Below are positions 1-7,544 of a DNA stretch of 22,736 nucleotides, one piece after another. Source of the DNA: Caryophanales bacterium UBA6769. Its GTDB lineage: Bacteria > Bacillota > Bacilli > Bacillales > UBA6769. Location: NCBI GenBank assembly GCA_002453275.1, contig DKGN01000157.1:1-22736 (forward strand), read 5' to 3'. Numbering within the stretch: the stretch's first letter is position 1; every line of letters begins with the position of its first letter. Under the pieces are notes generated by a model. That model was not told the origin of the DNA, ran no database searches, and saw nothing but the letters and a program-made list of their open reading frames with translations. The translations under genes were made by a program, and so were the position numbers.

Positions 1-837
1 GGAGAAATTCGTTCTGCCTTCTTAATGACCGAGCCTGATGTCGCTTCCTCTGATGCGACTAACGTTCAAATGAGCATGGTTCGTGATGGAGACGAATATG
101 TCATTAATGGCCGCAAATGGTGGTCCTCAGGTGCAATGGATCCACGTTGTAAAATTGCAATTGTTATGGGTAAAACAAACCCAGATGGTCCTCGCCATCA
201 ACAACAGTCACAGATCCTTGTTCCTTTAGATACAGAGGGAATTACAATTAAGCGTCATCTCCCTGTTTTTGGATATGACCATGCTCCACATGGTCATGCG
301 GAAGTTGAGTTCAAAGATGTCCGCGTACCTGTGTCAAACGTCGTTCTAGGTGAAGGTAGAGGCTTTGAAATCGCACAAGGACGTTTAGGGCCTGGCAGAA
401 TCCACCACTGTATGAGGACGATCGGTGTTGCAGAAAGAGCGCTTGAGTTAATGATTGAGCGAGTACAACAACGAAAGCCATTCGGTAAGGTGTTAGCTGA
501 CCAAGGTGTCGTTCGTGAGTGGATTGCCGATTCTCGAATTGAAATTGAACAAGCAAGACTACTTACACTAAAAGCAGCGTATATGATGGATACAGTCGGT
601 AATAAAGTAGCAAGAAAAGAAATTTCAATGATTAAAGTCGTTGCGCCAACTGTTGCATTAAATGTCATTGATCGTGCCATTCAATCATTCGGTGGAGCAG
701 GTGTAAGTGATGACACACCACTAGCGGGAATGTATGCAAACGTCCGTACACTTCGTCTAGCTGACGGTCCGGATGAGGTTCACCGCAACGCAATTGCAAG
801 ACTCGAATTAAGAGATAACCCTGTAAATAACAAATAA
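1..837 (+). CDS. Acyl-CoA dehydrogenase, ACAD10/11 type (5' partial)
   Basis: This FAD-dependent acyl-CoA dehydrogenase is open in frame 1 from the first base, so its N-terminal part lies outside the window and the ATG at 25 is internal. About 278 C-terminal residues remain. The family signature MTEPDVASSDATN is at codons 9-21. Further segments closely resemble human ACAD11: NGRKWWSSGA, LGEGRGFEIAQGRLGPGRIHHCMRT, FGGAGVSDD and RLADGPDEVH. At the position where classical dehydrogenases carry the catalytic Glu (YEG), this protein has Asp in LADGPDEVH (codon 763-765). In the ACAD10/11 and LvaC group the substrate is a 4-phosphoryl or 4-hydroxy acyl-CoA rather than a plain acyl-CoA, and that is the inferred role here. 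It heads the visible part of a putative operon with an SDR and a thiolase; the next gene starts 54 bases on. Confidence 0.92.
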   Translation, partial: GEIRSAFLMTEPDVASSDATNVQMSMVRDGDEYVINGRKWWSSGAMDPRCKIAIVMGKTNPDGPRHQQQSQILVPLDTEGITIKRHLPVFGYDHAPHGHAEVEFKDVRVPVSNVVLGEGRGFEIAQGRLGPGRIHHCMRTIGVAERALELMIERVQQRKPFGKVLADQGVVREWIADSRIEIEQARLLTLKAAYMMDTVGNKVARKEISMIKVVAPTVALNVIDRAIQSFGGAGVSDDTPLAGMYANVRTLRLADGPDEVHRNAIARLELRDNPVNNK

Positions 838-891
838 TAATCGCCTTAACTATTAACATTTCTACAGGTTATGGAAAGGGGAAGTATCGTT

Positions 892-1665
892 ATGAAAAAT
901 TCTGAGCTCTTTGATCTAACCGGGAAAACCGCCATCGTCACAGGCGGTGGCCGGGGACTCGGAGAAATGATGGCTCAAAGCTTCGCAGAAGCAGGGGCGA
1001 ACGTCGTCGTCTGTTCAAGAAAGCTTGATGCTTGTGAAGAGGTAAGTAAAAAGTTAAAAGAAATGGGTGTTGGCTCACTAGCTTTTCAATGTGATGTTAC
1101 GAATCCAGATGACATTAAACATGTTGTCGACGAAACGTTAAAGGAATTCGGACAAATTGACATTCTCGTAAACAATAGTGGAGCTACATGGGGAGCGCCA
1201 TTTTTAGAAACTCCTTTAGATAAATGGCAAAAAGTAATGGATGTCAATGCGAATGGAACATTCTTGTTTTCACAAGCTGTTGTTGGACACATGAAAGAGC
1301 GAAAACAAGGGAAAATTATTAACATTGCTTCGGTTGCTGGGCTAAAAGGTAGTGAAGAAGGTGCAATGGATACAGTTGCCTACAACGCAAGTAAAGGTGC
1401 TGTCATCTCATTCACACGTGACCTCGGTGTAAAGCTTGCTAAATATAACATCCAAGTAAATGGAATTGCACCAGGCTGGTTCCCAACAAAAATGTCAAAA
1501 GGCTTACTCGACAAATTTGGGGAAGAATTTAAAGAACGCAACCCATCTAAGCGTTTTGGAACAGACGAGGATTTAAAAGGACTTTCATTATTTTTAGCAA
1601 CAAAAGCTTCAGATTATGTCGTTGGACAAACTGTTGTCGTAGATGGCGGACAAACATCCTCGTAA
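892..1665 (+). CDS. SDR-family oxidoreductase 1
   Basis: This is a classical short-chain dehydrogenase/reductase of 257 residues. It has the Rossmann motif TGGGRGLG (17-24), NNSG (94-97) in place of the usual NNAG, catalytic Ser147, and Tyr164/Lys168 in YNASK. Ser-Arg after the second strand (CSRK) suggests NADP(H) preference. The ATG at 892 is preferred because AAAGGGGAAG lies seven bases upstream; the ATG at 871 overlaps that ribosome binding site region and has none of its own. It sits between the acyl-CoA dehydrogenase and the thiolase, so the substrate is probably an acyl-CoA or oxo/hydroxy acid. The exact substrate cannot be read from the sequence. One possibility is the 4-oxo to 4-hydroxyacyl-CoA step, as performed by LvaD in Pseudomonas levulinate catabolism. 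Confidence 0.9.
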   Translation: MKNSELFDLTGKTAIVTGGGRGLGEMMAQSFAEAGANVVVCSRKLDACEEVSKKLKEMGVGSLAFQCDVTNPDDIKHVVDETLKEFGQIDILVNNSGATWGAPFLETPLDKWQKVMDVNANGTFLFSQAVVGHMKERKQGKIINIASVAGLKGSEEGAMDTVAYNASKGAVISFTRDLGVKLAKYNIQVNGIAPGWFPTKMSKGLLDKFGEEFKERNPSKRFGTDEDLKGLSLFLATKASDYVVGQTVVVDGGQTSS

Positions 1666-1699
1666 TTGAATAAATAAAAATGTAAAAGGAGCATTAGTT

Positions 1700-2881
1700 A
1701 TGACAAAGAATGGAAGAGACCCGGTTATTGTATCTGCGGTACGTACCGCAATCGCACGTCAAGGTGGAGCCCTTGCAAACCTAGATGCGCATGTTTATGG
1801 AGCAGAGGTTATTAAGGAAGCAGTGAAACGTGCAAAAATTACCCCGGAAATGATTGACGATGTTATTTTTGGAAACGTGTTAAGTGCTGGAGGAAACATC
1901 GCTAGATTAACTGCACTACAAACAGGCTTATCCATTAACATTCCAGGATTAACAGTTGACCGTCAGTGTGGTTCTGGCATGAACGCAGTTAACCTTGCAG
2001 CACAAGCAATTCGCGCAGGTGCTGGTGATGTTTATGTTGCCGGTGGTACGGAGAGTATGACGAGAGCGCCATATTTGATGAATCGTCCTGAAAGACCGTT
2101 CAGCCCAGTTCCACCAAGCTTCAGAAGCTCGCGTTTGTCTCCTGAAGAAATCGGTGATCCGCCGATGGGAATCACAGCTGAAAACCTTGCTGAGAAATAT
2201 AACGTTTCTCGAGAAGAGCAAGATGAGTATTCAGCTGAAAGCCAAAGACGTATGGCACATGCTATGGATAACGGCTATTACGATGAGCAAATTGTCCCTA
2301 TTACAGTTCCACAAAGAAGAGCTGAACCGGTTGTTTTTGATAAGGATGAACATCCGCGTCCAGGTACGACGGTGGAAACACTAGCCAAACTACCAGCTGT
2401 ATTTAAAAAAGATGGAACAGTGACGGCAGGAAGCAGTTCAGGCTTAAATGATGCTGCATCGGCAATCATCGTTATGGCTCGTGAAAAAGCAGAGGAATTA
2501 GGCCTTGAAATTTTAGGAGTTGTTAGGGATTATTCCGTTGCAGGATGTGACCCAAACATTATGGGAATTGGTCCAGTTCCAGCAACCCAAAAGCTAATGG
2601 AAAGAACGGGTTTAGCAATTGACGATTTTGACATGGTTTATTTAAATGAAGCATTTGCTGCTCAAGTTCTTGCCTGTAACCGCGAATTAAAAATTGATCC
2701 AGCGAAGTTAAACGTAAACGGTGGCGCAATTGCTCACGGTCACCCACTCGGTTCAACAGGTGCTATTTTAGTAACAAAAGCAGTTTATGAACTGAAGCGT
2801 ACTGGTAAAAAGCGTGCACTCGTTACAGCATGTATTGGTGGCGGACAAGGGATCGCAACGTTAATCGAGGCTGACGAATAA
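1700..2881 (+). CDS. Thiolase / acetyl-CoA acetyltransferase
   Basis: A 393-residue thiolase, the normal family length. The nucleophilic Cys90 lies in DRQCGSGMNAV, the GHP histidine is His348 (AHGHPLGSTGA), and the second active-site cysteine is Cys378 in ACIGGGQG. All catalytic residues are intact. It cleaves 3-oxoacyl-CoA to acetyl-CoA plus a shortened acyl-CoA, or runs in reverse to condense two acetyl-CoA. Next to an acyl-CoA dehydrogenase and SDRs, the degradative role is more likely. An AAAGGAG site precedes the ATG. It lies 34 bases after SDR 1 and 31 bases before SDR 2, consistent with one transcript. No enoyl-CoA hydratase is visible in the window, so that step would have to come from upstream or elsewhere. 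Confidence 0.95.
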   Translation: MTKNGRDPVIVSAVRTAIARQGGALANLDAHVYGAEVIKEAVKRAKITPEMIDDVIFGNVLSAGGNIARLTALQTGLSINIPGLTVDRQCGSGMNAVNLAAQAIRAGAGDVYVAGGTESMTRAPYLMNRPERPFSPVPPSFRSSRLSPEEIGDPPMGITAENLAEKYNVSREEQDEYSAESQRRMAHAMDNGYYDEQIVPITVPQRRAEPVVFDKDEHPRPGTTVETLAKLPAVFKKDGTVTAGSSSGLNDAASAIIVMAREKAEELGLEILGVVRDYSVAGCDPNIMGIGPVPATQKLMERTGLAIDDFDMVYLNEAFAAQVLACNRELKIDPAKLNVNGGAIAHGHPLGSTGAILVTKAVYELKRTGKKRALVTACIGGGQGIATLIEADE

Positions 2882-2912
2882 AATTTAAAGTAGCGATAGA
2901 AAAGGTGATAAT

Positions 2913-3662
2913 ATGCGCTTAAAAAATAAGACAGCAATTATTACAGGAGGTAGCAGTGGAATCGGAAGAGCCGCTGCCCTCCGCTTTTCATTAGAAGGAG
3001 CACAAGTAGTAGTTGCTGATATTAATGAAGAAGTCGGACTTGAAACAATTAAAGAAATAAAGGATTCAGGTGGCGAAGCTCAGTTCCAAAAAATTGATGT
3101 TTCGATTCCTGAGGAAGTTGAGCATTTAGTAAAAACGACAGTCGAAACTTTCGGAAAATTGGATATTATGATAAATAATGCTGGTATTTCGCATGGAGAA
3201 AAGAAAATATCAGATGTTCCTATTGAAGATTGGGACAAAGTCGTTGATGTAAGTATGAAAAGCGTTTTCCTTGGAATGAAGTATGCTGCACCGGAAATGC
3301 TTGAAAATGGCGGTTCAATTATTAACACAGCAAGTGTTGCGGGTATTAAAGGACAAAAATTACTAGCAGGATACACAGCTGCAAAAAGTGGTGTTATTGC
3401 GATTACAAAAAGCACAGCATTAGAATATGGAAAACATAATATTCGTGTAAACGCAATTGCACCCGGGATCGTGGAGACAGCAATAACGGATGAATGGAAA
3501 AAATCTCCGAAATGGCCTGCACTCTCAACTGCAAATGCACTTAGGAGGCTAGGGCAACCAGAAGAAGTCTCAAACGCTATGTTATTTTTAGCTTCTGATG
3601 AATCTTCCTTCGTTACTGGAACGACATTAGTCGTTGACGGCGGAACTTTATTAGGGCGTTAA
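2913..3662 (+). CDS. SDR-family oxidoreductase 2
   Basis: A 249-residue classical SDR with TGGSSGIG (11-18), NNAG (88-91), Ser141, Tyr154 and Lys158 (YTAAK). It ends in the usual SDR tail, VTGTTLVVDGG. Asp36 at the end of the second strand (VVVADIN) predicts NAD(H), unlike the other two SDRs in this window, so the three are probably separate reactions and not duplicates. AAAAGGTGATA precedes the ATG. It is the last gene before a hairpin terminator and so ends the first block. Within that block it could serve as a 3-hydroxyacyl-CoA dehydrogenase or hydroxy acid dehydrogenase feeding the thiolase; this is inferred from position only. Confidence 0.9.
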   Translation: MRLKNKTAIITGGSSGIGRAAALRFSLEGAQVVVADINEEVGLETIKEIKDSGGEAQFQKIDVSIPEEVEHLVKTTVETFGKLDIMINNAGISHGEKKISDVPIEDWDKVVDVSMKSVFLGMKYAAPEMLENGGSIINTASVAGIKGQKLLAGYTAAKSGVIAITKSTALEYGKHNIRVNAIAPGIVETAITDEWKKSPKWPALSTANALRRLGQPEEVSNAMLFLASDESSFVTGTTLVVDGGTLLGR

Positions 3663-3711
3663 TTCATTTTATTAAAAAAATAGTTATCACTCTGCTAGAA
3701 TAGCAATTTTG

Positions 3712-3756
3712 GGAACTTTCAACTGAATAAGGATACCGGTTGAAAGTTTCCTTTTT
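3712..3756 (+). terminator. Hairpin terminator or leader hairpin before tetR
   Basis: The left arm GGAACTTTCAAC (3712-3723) pairs with the right arm GTTGAAAGTTTCC (3739-3751), with one extra base in the right arm and a 15-base loop. Five T residues follow (3752-3756). It most likely ends the acyl-CoA dehydrogenase to SDR 2 transcript. No promoter is evident between this hairpin and tetR, so it could also act as an attenuator for the downstream operon. Confidence 0.7.
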
Positions 3757-3770
3757 AAAGGAGTTTTGCA

Positions 3771-3785
3771 ATGGAGTATGACTAA
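3771..3785 (+). other. Possible four-residue leader ORF before tetR
   Basis: ATG-GAG-TAT-GAC-TAA is preceded by AAAGGAG (3757-3763) at a near-ideal seven-base spacing. It ends six bases before the GGGGAG site that serves tetR. It is out of frame with tetR. It could be a minimal upstream ORF that tunes translation of the regulator, or a chance ATG after a stray ribosome binding site. There is no peptide-level evidence. Confidence 0.25.
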
Positions 3786-3805
3786 AAAAGTGGGGAGTTA
3801 CGAAG

Positions 3806-4369
3806 TTGAAAGAGAGGATAATTAATAAAGGGAGCGATCTTTTTCAAGAGAAAGGGTTTACGCAAACCTCAATTCAAGACATTGTTGAAACACTTGGGGT
3901 AACAAAAGGGACTTTTTATTATTATTTTACGAGCAAACAAGAATTACTTATGGAAATTAACCTTCGATACATTAATGATGTTCTTGAAAAGCAAGAAGCA
4001 ATCACTCATGAAGAATTAGATGCGAGAACAAAAATAAAAAATATTATGACCTTGTTAATAAAAAATATTGATAAACAAGGAGCAAACGCGAAAATATTTT
4101 TTAGAGAAATTAACAATTTGACTGAAGAACACTTAGAGATTATTATTCGAAAAAGAAAACAATTTTACTTAAATTTACAAAATGTTGTTCAGGAGGGGCT
4201 TGATTCGGGTGAATTTCGTTCGGATTTAAGACCTGATATTGTCACGTTTGGGATTTTGGGCCTCTGTAACTGGAGCTATCATTGGTTTGATCCGGACGGC
4301 GAGCTAAAAGATGTTGAAGTTGCCCATATTTTTGCAGATATGATCTTGAACGGTATGGAAATTAAGTAA
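3806..4369 (+). CDS. TetR/AcrR-family transcriptional regulator
   Basis: A 187-residue one-domain-plus-ligand-pocket regulator. The N-terminal DNA-binding domain (about 1-48) includes the helix-turn-helix TSIQDIVETLGVTKGTFYYYF near residues 21-41, characteristic of TetR. The C-terminal part (about 60-187) is helical and resembles the FadR/KstR-like group that senses acyl-CoA thioesters. The start is TTG at 3806 with GGGGAG eight bases upstream; no ATG fits. It heads the thioesterase-kinase-ComB-SDR block, with the thioesterase beginning 27 bases after its stop. It probably represses its own operon and perhaps the preceding one, with an acyl-CoA as inducer. No clear palindromic operator was found. 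Confidence 0.9.
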   Translation: MKERIINKGSDLFQEKGFTQTSIQDIVETLGVTKGTFYYYFTSKQELLMEINLRYINDVLEKQEAITHEELDARTKIKNIMTLLIKNIDKQGANAKIFFREINNLTEEHLEIIIRKRKQFYLNLQNVVQEGLDSGEFRSDLRPDIVTFGILGLCNWSYHWFDPDGELKDVEVAHIFADMILNGMEIK

Positions 4370-4396
4370 ACTGCTAAATATGATGGAGGAATTGCG

Positions 4397-4801
4397 TTGA
4401 ACCAATCAATTGAAATTAAAGTAAGATTCGTGGAAACGGACTTACTAGGACATGTAAATAATTCTAATTACTTCGTTTACTTAGAAGAGGCTCGCATAGA
4501 ATTTTTTAAACAAATTTTTCCTGAAAAGAAACAATCCTTTGTCGTTGCTTCAGTGAAGTGCGATTTTATTCGACAAGCGTTCTTTGACCAACACCTACTC
4601 ATTCATACAAAGGTTGTCAAAATCGGGAATAAAAGCTTCGAGCTTCAGCATGAAATAACAGATAAAAACACAGGTGAAACGATTGCCAATGGCCAATCGA
4701 TCGTCGTTTATTTTAATTTTGAGAAACAACAAGGTGAATCAATAACAACTGAAATGCGAAAAAAGCTTGACGAGATCAGGCTAGCTAACGTTGGAGAGTG
4801 A
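4397..4801 (+). CDS. Acyl-CoA thioesterase, 4HBT/YbgC hotdog family
   Basis: A 134-residue single hotdog-fold protein. The 4-hydroxybenzoyl-CoA thioesterase-like signature ETDLLGHVNNSNYFVYLEEAR is at about residues 13-33, with Asp15 as the expected catalytic acid, followed by the long hotdog helix. The TTG start at 4397 has GGAGGA six bases upstream. It hydrolyses acyl-CoA to free acid and CoA. In this operon it could release CoA from dead-end or toxic acyl-CoA intermediates. Chain length or head-group preference cannot be told from the sequence. It is followed 24 bases later by the kinase gene. Confidence 0.87.
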   Translation: MNQSIEIKVRFVETDLLGHVNNSNYFVYLEEARIEFFKQIFPEKKQSFVVASVKCDFIRQAFFDQHLLIHTKVVKIGNKSFELQHEITDKNTGETIANGQSIVVYFNFEKQQGESITTEMRKKLDEIRLANVGE

Positions 4802-4825
4802 AACAACTGGAGGAGGAGAGAAGAA

Positions 4826-5902
4826 GTGAAAGAAGAAAATAGACAACGAGACACGATTCCGGTTCGCAAAGGAGAGGAACTTAGCAGTGCTTCTTTAAAT
4901 AAGTTTTTAAACGAGAATATAGAAGGATTGGATCACAATGCTCCGCTTCAAATTAAACAATTTCCAGCTGGTGCTTCAAACCTCACTTATGAAATAAGAA
5001 AAGGGGAATGGGAAGCAGTACTACGTCGTCCACCACTTGGACCTGTTGCTCCAAAAGCTCATGATATGGGTCGGGAATATAAAATCCTTAAAGCGATTCA
5101 TCCGTATTTCCCAGAAGCGCCTCAGCCTTATTTATTCACAGACAACACCGACGTGATTGGAAGCCCATTTTTAATTATGGAAAGAAAACATGGCTACGTT
5201 ATCGACACTGAATTTCCAAGTGATGTAACACCAACAGAAGAATTATGTAAACACATTTCAGAGCAAATGATAGACACACTCGTTGCCCTTCATTCTATTG
5301 ATTATAGAAAAACAGAATTAAAAGAAATGGTAAGACCTGAAGGATTTATTGAAAGACAAGTAAAAGGATGGATCGAGCGATATGAACGTTCAAAGACTGA
5401 GGAAATACAAGGTGTCGATGAACTGACGAAATGGTTAGTAAGCAGAATACCGATTTCGCCCGCTCCAACGATTATTCATTATGATTTCAAATTAAACAAT
5501 ACGATGTTCGATCAGTCATTTGATAAAGTAATCGGACTCTTTGATTGGGAAATGACGACCGTTGGTGATCCACTTGCAGACCTAGGTGTGACACTTGGAT
5601 ACTGGGTAGAAGAAGATGACCCAGAGGAATTAAAGGGAGAGCGGTCCCTCGTAACGACGTTACCTGGATTTATGACGAGAGAAGAAATTGTTGAGTCATA
5701 TGCGAAGAAAAGTGGACGAGATGTATCGAACATTCAATTCTATCTTGCTTTCGCTTTTTTCAAAAATGCAGTGATTGCACAGCAAATTTATTATCGGTAT
5801 AAACGCGGTCAAACAACTGACGAACGCTTCTCAACATTTAATCAACATACGTATAACTTAATCCAACAAGCTAGACATACAGCATCAAAAAGAACGTTAT
5901 AA
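4826..5902 (+). CDS. APH-like small-molecule kinase (ACAD10/11 N-domain type)
   Basis: A 358-residue protein of the aminoglycoside phosphotransferase/choline kinase fold, in the subgroup fused to acyl-CoA dehydrogenase in ACAD10/ACAD11 and standing alone as LvaA in Pseudomonas. An N-terminal loop FPAGASNLTYEI (46-57) corresponds to the nucleotide loop. VLRRPPLGPVAPKAHDMGREY (about 65-85) is the typical ACAD11-like segment. The catalytic loop HYDFKLNN has His218, Asp220 and Asn225, with Tyr replacing the common Gly219. The metal-binding motif FDWE has Asp240 and is followed by GDPLADLG. The GTG start at 4826 has a strong GGAGGAGGAG site. A drug-resistance role is unlikely in this context. Phosphorylation of a hydroxyacyl-CoA is the favoured inference. 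Confidence 0.9.
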   Translation: MKEENRQRDTIPVRKGEELSSASLNKFLNENIEGLDHNAPLQIKQFPAGASNLTYEIRKGEWEAVLRRPPLGPVAPKAHDMGREYKILKAIHPYFPEAPQPYLFTDNTDVIGSPFLIMERKHGYVIDTEFPSDVTPTEELCKHISEQMIDTLVALHSIDYRKTELKEMVRPEGFIERQVKGWIERYERSKTEEIQGVDELTKWLVSRIPISPAPTIIHYDFKLNNTMFDQSFDKVIGLFDWEMTTVGDPLADLGVTLGYWVEEDDPEELKGERSLVTTLPGFMTREEIVESYAKKSGRDVSNIQFYLAFAFFKNAVIAQQIYYRYKRGQTTDERFSTFNQHTYNLIQQARHTASKRTL

Positions 5903-5920
5903 ATAAAAGGGGTGGATTGG

Positions 5921-6661
5921 GTGGGAATGATCGATCTTCTTTTGAAAAAAGAAGAAATTACTGACGATAAAATGCAGAACCATGTGGCAATTGTGTTTGA
6001 TATATTATTGGCGACGTCAACAGTTTCGTCTATGTTCTATAATGGTGCAAAATCCATTATGCCTGTTCTGGATGGGGATGAAGCCTTACAGAGAGGAAGA
6101 GAACAAACAAGTGATGACTTTATTTTAGTTGGCGAGTATTTAGGTGCGACAATCGAGGGCTTTCATGAACCAATTCCATCATTATTGAAAAATAAAGTTA
6201 AAGATAAACGAATTATATTTTCGACTACAAATGGTACAGTTGCGCTTAAAAATTCAAATGCAGCTGACGCTGTTTACGCAGCATCGATGTTAAATGAAGA
6301 AATTTTAGCAAAGTATTTACTTGAAAACTATAGTTCACAACCATTAATGCTCGTCTGCTCAGGCTCGTCTAATCAATTTAATTTAGAAGATTTATATGGT
6401 GCCGGTTCCTTTATTGATACTCTTTTTCGGGTAGGAGAAGAACACGGATCCCGTTGGAACATGACAGACGCAGCAGTTGCTGCATTACATTTTTATAAAG
6501 GGAATCAAGCAAATGGGGAACGTTTATTAAAAGCTTCGCGAGTTGGCGGAAATTTAGTTAATAAAGGATTAGGTGACGAAGTTGCTTATATTATGCGAAA
6601 AAATGCCTGTCCTGTTATTCCGAAGCTAAATGGCGACCTTTTAACGCTTGTACAATCATAA
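5921..6661 (+). CDS. ComB-family protein (2-phosphosulfolactate phosphatase-like)
   Basis: About 246 residues matching the Mg-dependent ComB phosphatase family along its length. Supporting segments are VFDILLATSTVSSMFYNGAKSI near the N terminus, the GEYLG and GF-containing segment, the hallmark FSTTNGTVAL, AASMLNEE, LVCSGSSNQFNLEDLYGAG, and a C-terminal VGGNLVNKGLGDEVAY. Characterised ComB proteins remove phosphate from 2-phosphosulfolactate in coenzyme M synthesis, which this organism would not be expected to make, so the substrate here is unknown. The GTG at 5921 lies eight bases after AAGGGG; GTG 5912 and ATG 5927 are in-frame alternatives. It sits 18 bases after the kinase, which suggests that the two act on the same phosphorylated compound. 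Confidence 0.85.
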   Translation: MGMIDLLLKKEEITDDKMQNHVAIVFDILLATSTVSSMFYNGAKSIMPVLDGDEALQRGREQTSDDFILVGEYLGATIEGFHEPIPSLLKNKVKDKRIIFSTTNGTVALKNSNAADAVYAASMLNEEILAKYLLENYSSQPLMLVCSGSSNQFNLEDLYGAGSFIDTLFRVGEEHGSRWNMTDAAVAALHFYKGNQANGERLLKASRVGGNLVNKGLGDEVAYIMRKNACPVIPKLNGDLLTLVQS

Positions 6662-6687
6662 AGATATCCAATCTAGGGGGAGAACAA

Positions 6688-7464
6688 ATGGCAAGATTTG
6701 AACATGCAGTTGCAGTCATTACAGGAGCAGGAAGTGGAATTGGTGAAGCGGCCGCAAAAAGCTTAGCTTCTGAAGGAGCGAAAGTGATCCTTGTCGGTCG
6801 TACCCTTTCTAAGCTGGAAAGGGTTGCTTCAGAAATTAATGACGGTACGGAAGAAAAAGCTTTTCCAATTGCCTGTGATGTCACATCAGAAACAGAAGTA
6901 GAAAAACTAAAAAAGACAATCAAAGAAAAATTTCCGAATGTTACACATTTGATTAACAATGCAGGAGCATCGGCATATTCATCAATTTTAGATATGCCTT
7001 ATGATCAATGGCAATCGATTGTAGCAGTGAATCTAGACAGTGTATTTCTCGCCTCCAAAGCAATTGGTTCTGTCATGGTAGAGGCTGCTAAAAATGAAGA
7101 TGAGCCGCGCGATCGTTCAATCGTGAACGTTGCATCGCTATCCGGACATAAACCAGGATTAATGTTCCCACATTATAGTGCTGCAAAAGCAGCGGTAATG
7201 AACTTTACGCAATCGTTAGCTAGTGAATTAGCTCGCCACCGCATTCGAGTCAATTCAGTTTCTCCAGGCTTCGTTGAAACGCCACTGACTGAACAAGGCT
7301 TGCAAAATGACAGCTTCGTTAAATCAATCGAGCGCCATACTGCAATGAAACGTGTCGGGGAGCCTGAAGAAATTGCGACGGTGATTTCATTTGTCGCATC
7401 GACAGACGCTTCTTATATGACAGGTTCAGATATTTTAGTTGATGGTGGATGGCTCATAACGTAA
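6688..7464 (+). CDS. SDR-family oxidoreductase 3
   Basis: A 258-residue classical SDR with TGAGSGIG (12-19), NNAG (90-93), Ser150, Tyr163 and Lys167 (YSAAK). The tail MTGSDILVDGG is typical. Gly37-Arg38 after the second strand (LVGRT) suggests NADP(H). An insertion-like stretch VEAAKNEDEPRDRS precedes the catalytic Ser strand. TAGGGGGAGAACAA places a strong ribosome binding site before the ATG. It is the last gene of the tetR block. No clear hairpin terminator was found between its stop and the rpsU promoter 50 bases on, so some readthrough into rpsU is possible. It would oxidise or reduce a hydroxy/oxo intermediate of the same pathway. Confidence 0.9.
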   Translation: MARFEHAVAVITGAGSGIGEAAAKSLASEGAKVILVGRTLSKLERVASEINDGTEEKAFPIACDVTSETEVEKLKKTIKEKFPNVTHLINNAGASAYSSILDMPYDQWQSIVAVNLDSVFLASKAIGSVMVEAAKNEDEPRDRSIVNVASLSGHKPGLMFPHYSAAKAAVMNFTQSLASELARHRIRVNSVSPGFVETPLTEQGLQNDSFVKSIERHTAMKRVGEPEEIATVISFVASTDASYMTGSDILVDGGWLIT

Positions 7465-7514
7465 TAAAAGTAAGACTCTCCAAGCTCTAACAGTCAAAAA
7501 ACAAATAAAACAAG

Positions 7515-7544
7515 TTGACCCTACTTGAAAAAGTATATTATAAT
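7515..7544 (+). promoter_or_regulatory. SigA promoter for rpsU-yqeY
   Basis: The -35 element TTGACC (7515-7520) and a perfect -10 element TATAAT (7539-7544) are separated by 18 bases. It lies 64 bases upstream of the rpsU ATG. It is the best housekeeping promoter match in the window and fits the high expression expected of a ribosomal protein gene. Confidence 0.82.

Noticed and set aside
871..891. Longer SDR 1 start at ATG 871
   Set aside because: It lacks its own ribosome binding site and overlaps the one that serves ATG 892.
4826..5902. Aminoglycoside resistance gene
   Set aside because: The fold is shared, but the sequence subgroup (ACAD10/11-like) and the acyl-CoA operon context argue for a metabolic kinase.
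892..7464. Three SDR genes as a recent tandem duplication
   Set aside because: Their cofactor motifs (SR, D and GR after strand 2) and remaining sequences differ strongly; they are distinct family members.
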